The notes beneath the pieces are model-generated. The model was given only the letters and a program-made list of their open reading frames with translations. It was not told where the DNA came from and searched no databases. The position numbers and the translations under genes were made by a program. Shown piece after piece: positions 1-5,370 of a stretch of DNA of 7,055 bases. How positions within the stretch are numbered: position 1 is the stretch's first letter; the number at the start of each line of letters is the position of its first letter. The stretch comes from CAYGLV01 sp964351025 (lineage in GTDB: Bacteria > Actinomycetota > Thermoleophilia > Gaiellales > Gaiellaceae): NCBI GenBank assembly GCA_964351025.1, contig CAYGLV010000086.1, positions 1 through 7,055 on the forward strand, read 5' to 3'.

Positions 1-35
1 ATCAGCCGCGTTCACAACGTCTGTGGGTAGGACAG

Positions 36-656
36 CTAGGCCGGCGCGATAGCGGCGGCGCCGAACGACACCGAGAACGCCCGACACCAGACGCCCACGG
101 TGGCGCCGCCGCCGAGCTCGACGGCGGCCGGCACGTCGTACTGCTGGTTGCCGATGTTGCCCTTCAAGCGGCCGAGTCGTGTGCCGCCGTCCACGGCGCG
201 CCCGTCCGTCTCACCCGGCACGAGGTAGACATAGAGATCGGGGCCGGGGTCGGTCTCGAACTCCGTCAGGGTCAGCTTCACCGAGCCGTCCGCCGCGCGC
301 ACGACGGCCGCCCGGCCCTTCGTCTCGTGCGCCAGCCCGAAGAACGAACCCGCCGCGAGGGCGGGGCCTGACGCCACGCTCTCGTTGACCTTCTTGTCCA
401 GCGCCGACGTGACACCGAGGAAACCCGCCACCGCTGCGACGGTCACGACCGCCACGACCGAGACGGGAAGCCGCAGCGCAGGGACTCGCCGCCAGACGAC
501 GATGGCCGCTGCGACGACGACCGCGAACCAGGCACCGGAGAGCGCCATCGAGGCGCGGAAGCCATCGGTCAGCACCCCGCCGGTCAGCCAGACGCCGACG
601 AGGACGACCGCGAGCGTCACGGGGGCCGCAACGAGCCGCACAGGCAACGGGATCAT
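36..656 (-). CDS. Membrane-anchored DM13-domain protein
   Basis: A 206-residue protein with two clear parts. The N-terminal half has three hydrophobic stretches, at about residues 7-28, 37-55 and 64-86, that look like transmembrane helices. The C-terminal half, from about residue 102, fits the DM13 domain: it opens with a GSFFGLAHETKG block, continues with a DPGPDLYVYLVP motif, and ends with VWCRAFSVSFGAA, which holds the only cysteine, Cys191. DM13 domains are proposed in the literature to be redox or electron-transfer modules that use this conserved cysteine; no specific reaction is established here. The topology suggests the domain sits outside the membrane, which is inference. I chose the ATG at 654-656 because AAGG lies 5 bases upstream; a GTG two codons earlier (660-662) would overlap that AAGG. 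The gene lies 40 bases after the glycosylase stop on the same strand, so co-transcription is possible. The DM13 call is fairly firm; the role is unknown. Confidence 0.82.
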   Translation of the reverse strand: MIPLPVRLVAAPVTLAVVLVGVWLTGGVLTDGFRASMALSGAWFAVVVAAAIVVWRRVPALRLPVSVVAVVTVAAVAGFLGVTSALDKKVNESVASGPALAAGSFFGLAHETKGRAAVVRAADGSVKLTLTEFETDPGPDLYVYLVPGETDGRAVDGGTRLGRLKGNIGNQQYDVPAAVELGGGATVGVWCRAFSVSFGAAAIAPA

Positions 657-661
657 GGGCA

Positions 662-665
662 CCTT
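662..665 (-). promoter_or_regulatory. Probable ribosome binding site of the DM13 gene
   Basis: On the minus strand AAGG is followed by five bases and then ATG at 654-656. This short Shine-Dalgarno-like match decides between the ATG and the in-frame GTG at 660-662, because the GTG would share a base with it. The match is only four bases. Confidence 0.4.
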
Positions 666-696
666 GTACTACGGAGCCCCTTACGCCCGGGTTAAT

Positions 697-1617
697 TCAG
701 CCTTCAGGCACCCAGTCGCGCGTCAGGAAGAGCCAGAACGCCAGCCCGGCGTACGCCTTGTAGCGGCGGGCGAAGGCCCGGTCGATACGCGCGTCGGGGA
801 CGGGCTTGCCGCCGTTGACGAGGGCGGCGTAGCGCGGCCGTGTCCACGAGTCGAGCACGAGCGGCCGGTAGCGGCCGAGCAGGATCATCACGTGGGCGGC
901 AGCGTAGGGGCCGACGCCCGGGAGGGCGAGCAGCCGCTCCCGCACCTCGTCGTCTCCGAGGTCCCGGTCGTTGAGCGCCTCGAGGTCGAGCGAGCCGTCG
1001 GCCACCGAGGCGGCGAGCGTGCGCAGGTACGCGCCGCGATAGCCCGCACGGACGGCGTCGCGGTAGAAGGACTCGTCCGCCGCGGCCATCGCCGCGGGCG
1101 CCGGGAAGGCGCGCCGGCCGTCGGGCGAGGGCTCGCCGAGGTGCTCGACGAGCGCCGAGCTCATGCGCACCGTCGCCGACCACGCGCAGTTCGTCGTGCA
1201 GATCGTCTTGACGACGTCCTCGAAGACCGTCGGGCTGCGGAAGAGGCGGCCGGCGCCGACGCTCGCAACCCAGGCGAGCGCCTCGTCGCCCTCGACCAGG
1301 GCGTAGAACGGCGAGAGATCCTCGTCGAGGCGGAGCATGTGCCGCACGGTCGCGAGCAGCGCCTCCCCGGACGCCTGGCTGACCGCCGGGCCGAGCAGCT
1401 CGACGCTGGCGTGACCAGCCCGTCCGGGCGAGATCCGCACCGTGCGCGGCGCGCCCCGGCGCTGCGGCAGCGTCGCCTCGAGCGCTGGCACCGTCTCCTC
1501 CAGCCGGAAGGGCGCAAGGCTCGTGAGCCCGTGGGAGTCCAGCGTCCGGCGCAGGTCGGCGGGCTCGCCGCCCGCCCCGGCCAGCCGTAGCTCCGCTCCG
1601 CGCCAGCCCGCTGCCAT
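697..1617 (-). CDS. HhH-GPD DNA glycosylase, AlkA/OGG1-like
   Basis: A 306-residue base-excision repair glycosylase of the HhH-GPD superfamily, which flips a damaged base out of DNA and cuts the N-glycosidic bond. The helix-hairpin-helix is at residues 229-246, with LPGVGPYAAA as its hairpin. The expected catalytic aspartate follows as Asp256 in LVLDSW. The hairpin lacks the lysine that bifunctional glycosylase/lyases such as OGG1 carry after LPGVG (tyrosine-alanine here), so a monofunctional AlkA-like enzyme is more likely. A block around residues 128-150 (SPTVFEDVVKTICTTNCAW) matches the usual start of the catalytic fold. There is no C-terminal four-cysteine iron-sulfur loop of the EndoIII/MutY type. 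The substrate (alkylated or oxidised base) cannot be told from sequence. I chose the ATG at 1615-1617 because a TANNNT hexamer sits exactly 7 bases upstream. An in-frame ATG at 1648-1650 would add 11 residues but overlaps the start codon of the divergent nitrilase gene. Confidence 0.85.
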   Translation of the reverse strand: MAAGWRGAELRLAGAGGEPADLRRTLDSHGLTSLAPFRLEETVPALEATLPQRRGAPRTVRISPGRAGHASVELLGPAVSQASGEALLATVRHMLRLDEDLSPFYALVEGDEALAWVASVGAGRLFRSPTVFEDVVKTICTTNCAWSATVRMSSALVEHLGEPSPDGRRAFPAPAAMAAADESFYRDAVRAGYRGAYLRTLAASVADGSLDLEALNDRDLGDDEVRERLLALPGVGPYAAAHVMILLGRYRPLVLDSWTRPRYAALVNGGKPVPDARIDRAFARRYKAYAGLAFWLFLTRDWVPEG

Positions 1618-1648
1618 CGCCACGATCCTACGCAGTAGGCTTCGCCCC
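1618..1648. promoter_or_regulatory. Symmetric divergent promoter, both genes apparently leaderless
   Basis: This is the 31-base gap between the glycosylase and nitrilase start codons. On the plus strand TAGGCT (1636-1641) is followed by 7 bases and ATG at 1649. On the minus strand TAGGAT (plus 1630 down to 1625) is followed by 7 bases and ATG at 1617. TANNNT followed by about 7 bases and the start codon is the known layout of leaderless promoters in actinobacteria and Deinococcus relatives. Neither gene has a Shine-Dalgarno match, which agrees. The two hexamers overlap the arms of an inverted repeat, CCTAC-GCA-GTAGG (1627-1639), so the control region is nearly symmetric. No good -35 element is seen for either direction. 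Two polymerases could not bind at once. Transcription start sites are inferred. Confidence 0.6.
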
Positions 1649-2572
1649 ATGCGGGCGCCCGTGAAGGTCGCGTGTGTGCAGGCCGAGCCGGTGATCTTCG
1701 ACCGCGCGGCGACGATCGAGCGCGTCGCGACGCTGACCGCCGAAGCGGCTGCGGCCGGCGCTCACCTGGTCGTCTTCCCCGAGACGTACATCCCGGCCTA
1801 CCCCTCGTCGGCCTGGGCGAAGGCGTTCGCGGGCTGGGCCGACCCGCGCGCGAAGGCGGCGTTCGCGCTCCTCGCGCGCGAGTCCGTCGAGGTGCCCGGG
1901 CCCGACGCCGACCGGCTCGGGCAGATCGCGCGCGAGCACGATGCCTGGCTCGTGATCGGCGTCAACGAGCTCGACCCGGCGCGGCCGGGGACGCTCTACA
2001 ACTCACTCCTGTACTTCGCCCCCGATGGCGCCCTCGCGCTGCGGCATCGCAAGCTCGTGCCCACGAACCACGAGCGGCTGATCTGGGGCCAGGGCGACGG
2101 CGGCGGCCTGCGCGCGCTCGAGACGCCGCTCGGCCGGATCGGGGGCCTCATTTGCTGGGAGAACTACATGCCGCTCGCGCGCTTCGCGCTCTACGAGTCC
2201 GGAGTCGAGATCTACCTTGCCTCGACGGCGGACGACGGCGACGCGTGGCAGTCGACGCTCGTCCATATCGCGCGCGAGTCGCGGGCGTTCGTCGTCGCGC
2301 CCTCCCACTTCCAGCGGGCGAGCTCCTACCCCTCCGACTTCCCGCTCCGCGAGCTGCTCGAAGGCATGGACGTGATCGGCCGCGGCGGCAGCGCGATCCT
2401 CGCTCCCGACGGCTCGTACCTTGCCGGGCCGCTCTACGACGAGGAGGGGATCCTCTACGCCGAGCTCGAACCTGCACGCCTGTTCGAGGAGCGGCAGCGC
2501 TTCGACCCGGCCGGCCACTACCACCGCCCGGATGTGCTGCAGCTGACCGTCACGCCGCACGAGCCTCAGTAG
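1649..2572 (+). CDS. Nitrilase-type carbon-nitrogen hydrolase
   Basis: A 307-residue cytoplasmic enzyme of the nitrilase superfamily, closest in motifs to true nitrilases (nitrile plus water to carboxylic acid and ammonia). The catalytic residues are in place: Glu45 in FPETYIPAYP, Lys135 in RHRKLVPTNHE, the second glutamate Glu142 in the same block, and the nucleophile Cys169 in LICWENYMPLAR. The ERLIWGQGDG stretch and the C-terminal HYHRPDVLQLTV are also typical of the nitrilase branch rather than of amidases or NIT2-like proteins. Length is at the short end for bacterial nitrilases. An upstream in-frame extension is open to 1442 but runs antisense through the glycosylase gene. The domain begins at MRAPVKVACVQAEPV, so the ATG at 1649 is the start, supported by the leaderless promoter layout. 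The substrate is unknown; cyanide-type hydrolases share these motifs and cannot be excluded. The gene stands alone on its strand with a hairpin 23 bases after the stop. Confidence 0.88.
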   Translation: MRAPVKVACVQAEPVIFDRAATIERVATLTAEAAAAGAHLVVFPETYIPAYPSSAWAKAFAGWADPRAKAAFALLARESVEVPGPDADRLGQIAREHDAWLVIGVNELDPARPGTLYNSLLYFAPDGALALRHRKLVPTNHERLIWGQGDGGGLRALETPLGRIGGLICWENYMPLARFALYESGVEIYLASTADDGDAWQSTLVHIARESRAFVVAPSHFQRASSYPSDFPLRELLEGMDVIGRGGSAILAPDGSYLAGPLYDEEGILYAELEPARLFEERQRFDPAGHYHRPDVLQLTVTPHEPQ

Positions 2573-2595
2573 CTTCACGCGCCCAATCGACACGA

Positions 2596-2613
2596 TCGGC
2601 GCGGGGGCGCCGA
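2596..2613 (+). terminator. Hairpin after the nitrilase gene, possible terminator
   Basis: TCGGCGC (2596-2602) and GCGCCGA (2607-2613) form a perfect 7-base-pair GC-rich stem with a GGGG loop, starting 23 bases after the nitrilase stop. No T-run follows, so it is not a classic intrinsic terminator. Hairpins without a T-run are common after genes in high-GC genomes, and whether they terminate is disputed. Confidence 0.4.
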
Positions 2614-2627
2614 CATCGCCTCGGCCC

Positions 2628-2643
2628 CTGCCGTCATTGGCAG
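2628..2643. repeat. Inverted repeat CTGCC-N6-GGCAG
   Basis: Arms CTGCC (2628-2632) and GGCAG (2639-2643) flank GTCATT. It lies between the nitrilase and the PAS-LuxR gene. It is the first of three palindromes in this gap and its centre contains GTCA, which also occurs in the next two. It may be a binding site; a 5-base arm alone could be chance. Confidence 0.35.
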
Positions 2644-2666
2644 AGACGATCGCCGACTGCCGAAGA

Positions 2667-2682
2667 TGACCCGGCCGGGTCA
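2667..2682. promoter_or_regulatory. Perfect 16-base palindrome, candidate operator
   Basis: TGACCCGGCCGGGTCA reads the same on both strands over 16 bases. It lies 74 bases before the chosen start of the PAS-LuxR gene. A perfect palindrome of this length in an intergenic region is a good candidate for a homodimeric regulator site, possibly for the LuxR-type protein itself. The link to that protein is inference. Confidence 0.45.
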
Positions 2683-2711
2683 GGACGCGGCCCCGGCGCC
2701 TGGCCAACATG

Positions 2712-2721
2712 TGTCATGACA
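2712..2721. promoter_or_regulatory. Perfect 10-base palindrome, candidate operator
   Basis: TGTCATGACA is a perfect palindrome 35 bases before the ATG at 2757. If translation instead began at the ATG at 2709, this site would lie inside the coding region. A related sequence, AATGACAG, occurs at 3384-3391 in the gap before the histidine kinase. Confidence 0.35.
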
Positions 2722-2756
2722 GCACTCCCGAGTGCAGGCCGGCGGGGGCTGCGGCT

Positions 2757-3353
2757 ATGACGAGGACTCCGAGAGATAGACCACCGGGCGCGGAGCCTCC
2801 CGCCTGGGCCGGCGACATCGCGTGCATGGCCGTGGACGAAAACCTGCGGATCGTCGCCTGGAGCGACGCGATGACCGACATCACCGGCCTGACGGCGGAC
2901 GCCGCGCTGGGGCGCCCGTGCTGGGACGTCGTCGCCGGCTCCGGCGAACGGGCCGAGCCGGTCTGCGCTCCCGACTGCGCCGTGGCCCGCCAGACCTGGG
3001 TCGAGGGCGGCGCGCCGAGGCTGCACCTGAGCGTTCCGCGCGGCGCCGGCCGCGCGGAGATCGAGATGTCCACCTCGAGGGCGCGCGTCAAGGCGGGGGC
3101 GGAGCTCGTGCACGTCTTCCATCGCCGCAGGCTCCGCTTCACCGACGGCGTCCAACGCGCCGCGTCGCTCACGCCTCGCCAGCGCGAGGTGCTCGTGCTG
3201 CTCGGCGAGGGGCTCGACACCGTCGCGATCGCCGCCCGGCTCGGACTCTCGAAGGAGACCGTGCGCAACCACGTCCGCTCCGTCCTCCAGGAGCTCGACG
3301 TCCACTCCCGGCTGGAGGCGGTCGTCGAGTCCCGCAGGCGCGGGCTTCTGTGA
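2757..3353 (+). CDS. PAS-LuxR one-component transcription regulator
   Basis: A 198-residue DNA-binding regulator. Residues about 18-125 form a PAS-type sensor (ACMAVDENLRIVAWSDAM, then TGLTADAALGRPCWDVV). Residues 138-192 are a LuxR/GerE helix-turn-helix, with LTPRQREVLVLLGEGL followed by a recognition helix around LSKETVRNHVRSVL. There is no receiver domain and no phospho-acceptor, so a signal is probably sensed directly by the PAS domain. Four cysteines lie in that domain: 23, 55, 70 and 74, the last three as C-x14-C-x3-C. Such clusters recur in this PAS-LuxR family, but a metal or redox role is inference. I prefer the ATG at 2757 because GGGGG lies 8 bases upstream. The in-frame ATG at 2709 has no ribosome binding site and would add 16 residues that do not look like domain sequence. 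Candidate operators upstream suggest autoregulation. The hybrid kinase follows 91 bases later on the same strand. Confidence 0.85.
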   Translation: MTRTPRDRPPGAEPPAWAGDIACMAVDENLRIVAWSDAMTDITGLTADAALGRPCWDVVAGSGERAEPVCAPDCAVARQTWVEGGAPRLHLSVPRGAGRAEIEMSTSRARVKAGAELVHVFHRRRLRFTDGVQRAASLTPRQREVLVLLGEGLDTVAIAARLGLSKETVRNHVRSVLQELDVHSRLEAVVESRRRGLL

Positions 3354-3361
3354 GCCGGCGC

Positions 3362-3375
3362 GGGCGCTCGCGCCC
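3362..3375 (+). terminator. Short GC hairpin after the PAS-LuxR gene
   Basis: GGGCGC (3362-3367) and GCGCCC (3370-3375) are perfectly complementary around TC, starting 9 bases after the stop. The stem is short and no T-run follows, so termination is only possible. The sequence is GC-rich enough for such repeats to arise by chance. Confidence 0.25.
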
Positions 3376-3413
3376 AGGTCCGTAATGACAGAAGCACGCC
3401 CTCGCCGACGGCC

Positions 3414-3419
3414 TAACCT
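3414..3419 (+). promoter_or_regulatory. Possible -10 element of the histidine kinase gene
   Basis: TAACCT lies in CCTAACCTAATT, the most AT-rich patch of the 91-base gap before the kinase, and fits TANNNT. It would place a start near 3427 and give a short leader before the ATG at 3445. No -35 is seen at 16-18 bases upstream; ATGACA at 3385-3390 resembles one but is 23 bases away. Confidence 0.28.
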
Positions 3420-3444
3420 AATTCGGGCAGATCGGTAGACGTCG

Positions 3445-5370
3445 ATGAGCCGGCTCCGGCAAGCAGGGGACAAGAGAGAGCCGGCCGCCGGAGGCTCGGA
3501 CGGCTCCTCCCTCCCACCTCTCGATCTCCTCGACGCGATGCCCGACGCCGTGCTCATCGTCGCGCCGAACGGCCTGATTCTCGCCGCGAACGCCGAGTGC
3601 GAGGCCGTGCTCGGCTACCCGCCGGGCGAGCTCGTCGGGACGGCGGTGGACGCCCTCATCCCGGCAGGCCTGCGCGAGCGCCACGCCGGCCACCGCGCCG
3701 CGTACAGTGCGGCGCCACGCGCGCGGGCGATGGGGGCCGGGCTCGAGCTGGAGGCGCAGCACCGCGACGGCAGCCTCCTACCCGTCGAGATCAGCCTGGC
3801 GCCGCTCGTCACGAAGAACGGCGTGGCAGAAGCTGTGATCGCCGTGGTCCGCGACGTCCGCGAGCGCCACGCCACCGCAGAGGTGCTCAAGGTGACGAAC
3901 CGTCACCTGCGAGCGCTCTTCGACAACGCGCTCGAGGCGATGATCGTCTCCGACGACGACGGCCGGATCGTGGATGTCAACCCGGCAGGGTGCGGGGTCG
4001 TCGGCCTGCCGCACGAGGAGCTTGTCGGCCGCCTGTTGTGGGACGCCTTCGGCGCCGACCCTGAGCGGGGCGCGCGGGCCTGGGAGACGTTCCTGGCCGC
4101 CGGCCGCGGAGCGGGCACGTGGGCGATCCGGCGCAGCGACGGCGAGGAGCGGCTCGTCGAGTCCTCCTCAATCGCAGACTTCGTTCCCGGTCTGCACCTC
4201 TCCGTGGGACGCGACGTCACCGAGCGCGAGCGGCTCGAGGCCGCGCTACGCCAGTCACAGAAGCTCGAGGCGATCGGCCAGCTCGCGGGCGGCATCGCGC
4301 ACGACTTCAACAACGTGCTAATGGTGATCCTCGGCCATTCCGATCTCCTGGCCGAGCAGGTCGGGCCGAGCGAGTCGGTCGAGGAGATCCGCCGCGCCGC
4401 GGAGCACGCAGGCGCGCTGACACAGAAGCTGCTCGCCTTCGGCCGCAAGCAGGCGCTCAACCTCGAGCTGCTCGACCTGAACGACATCGTGCGCGATCTC
4501 GAGGGCATGCTGCGGCGGCTGATCGGCGAGGAGATCGAGCTGGCTATCGAGCTTGGGCCCGGGCTCGCGCCCGTCGAGGCCGACCGCGTCCAGCTTCAGC
4601 AGGTCGCGCTCAACCTCGTCGTCAACGCGCGCGACGCGATGCCGCAGGGCGGGATGCTCACGGTTTCGACGGCGAACGCGCAGGAGCCCGATCCCGACGG
4701 GACGCTGCGACGGTGTGTGCGCCTCACCGTGACCGACACGGGCGTCGGCATGGACAGCTTCACGCGCGAGCGGCTGTTCGAGCCGTTTTTCACGACGAAG
4801 CCGCCCGGCGAGGGCACCGGCCTCGGGCTCGCCACGGTCTACGGCATCGTCACCCAGACGGGCGGGCGGATCGAGGTCGAGAGCGCGCCCGGCCAGGGGA
4901 CGACGTTCAGGGTCTGCTTCCCTGCGGCCGAAGGCACGCCCGAGCGCCCGGCGGCCGCCGCGCCCGCCGGCGCCGTCCGCGGCACCGAGACGATCCTGCT
5001 CGTGGAGGACGAGGACGCCGTGCGCTCGCTCCTCCTCCGTCTCCTCTCGGGCCTCGGCTACACCGTGCTCGAGGCCAGCACCGGCCCCGAGGCACTCGAG
5101 CTCGTCGAGCGCTCCGGCACGATCGACCTCGTGCTCACCGACGCCGTGATGCCGAAGATGAGCGGCTCCGAGCTCGTCGCGCGCCTGCTCGAGTTGCGAC
5201 CGCGCCTGCGGATCGTGCACATGTCGGGGTACGCCGAGGGTGCCAGCGGCCGGTTCGGCGAGTTTCCGGCGAGCTCTCACTTCCTGCCGAAGCCGTTCAC
5301 GGCGGCACAGCTCGCTGCCGCCGTCCGCGCTGCGCTGGACGAGACCACTAGGTCCGAGCAGCCCGCCTGA
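3445..5370 (+). CDS. Soluble hybrid histidine kinase, PAS-PAS-HisKA-HATPase-REC
   Basis: A 641-residue sensor kinase with no transmembrane segment, so it should sense a cytoplasmic signal. The first PAS domain is about residues 25-140 and the second about 152-262. The dimerisation/phospho-acceptor domain holds His286 in GGIAHDFNN. The ATP-binding domain shows the N box around Asn394 (NLVVNARDAM), DTGVGM at 431-436, the F box EPFFTTK from 446 and GEGTGLGLATVYG from 455. A receiver domain covers about 514-632, with acidic residues 521-524, phospho-acceptor Asp566 in VLTDAVMP, Ser594 and Lys616. The arrangement resembles CckA-like hybrid kinases, which pass phosphate on through a phosphotransfer protein; none is present here. 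In the first PAS domain His80 falls where FixL has its heme-ligating histidine, but a leucine (100) stands where FixL has the oxygen-contacting arginine, so heme binding is doubtful. The ATG at 3445 has no strong ribosome binding site. The 3' end overlaps selB by 23 bases on the opposite strand. Confidence 0.92.
   Translation: MSRLRQAGDKREPAAGGSDGSSLPPLDLLDAMPDAVLIVAPNGLILAANAECEAVLGYPPGELVGTAVDALIPAGLRERHAGHRAAYSAAPRARAMGAGLELEAQHRDGSLLPVEISLAPLVTKNGVAEAVIAVVRDVRERHATAEVLKVTNRHLRALFDNALEAMIVSDDDGRIVDVNPAGCGVVGLPHEELVGRLLWDAFGADPERGARAWETFLAAGRGAGTWAIRRSDGEERLVESSSIADFVPGLHLSVGRDVTERERLEAALRQSQKLEAIGQLAGGIAHDFNNVLMVILGHSDLLAEQVGPSESVEEIRRAAEHAGALTQKLLAFGRKQALNLELLDLNDIVRDLEGMLRRLIGEEIELAIELGPGLAPVEADRVQLQQVALNLVVNARDAMPQGGMLTVSTANAQEPDPDGTLRRCVRLTVTDTGVGMDSFTRERLFEPFFTTKPPGEGTGLGLATVYGIVTQTGGRIEVESAPGQGTTFRVCFPAAEGTPERPAAAAPAGAVRGTETILLVEDEDAVRSLLLRLLSGLGYTVLEASTGPEALELVERSGTIDLVLTDAVMPKMSGSELVARLLELRPRLRIVHMSGYAEGASGRFGEFPASSHFLPKPFTAAQLAAAVRAALDETTRSEQPA

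Noticed and set aside
1..35. Terminator or gene start at the left edge
   Set aside because: The 35 bases after the DM13 stop show no stem-loop, T-run or coding start that I can support.
700..709. Inverted repeat GCCTTCAGGC at the end of the glycosylase gene as a terminator
   Set aside because: The arms are only 4 bases, it lies at the end of the coding region, and the DM13 gene follows closely on the same strand. It is likely chance.
385..1590. A 401-codon open frame on the plus strand across the DM13 and glycosylase genes
   Set aside because: It is antisense to two genes with clear domain motifs, is rich in Arg, Ala and Gly, and has no recognisable domain. High GC content makes such shadow frames common.
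1442..1648. N-terminal extension of the nitrilase frame
   Set aside because: The added residues are antisense to the glycosylase and do not belong to the nitrilase fold, which begins normally right after the ATG at 1649.
1672..2760. A 362-codon plus-strand frame overlapping the nitrilase
   Set aside because: It is an arginine- and alanine-rich out-of-frame reading of the nitrilase gene, whose catalytic Glu, Lys and Cys are all in the other frame.
3351..3413. Possible selenocysteine readthrough of the TGA that ends the PAS-LuxR gene, given selB nearby
   Set aside because: The continuation is only about 20 codons of Ala, Gly, Arg and Ser before TAA. The helix-turn-helix is already complete, and the GC hairpin there is not shown to be a SECIS.
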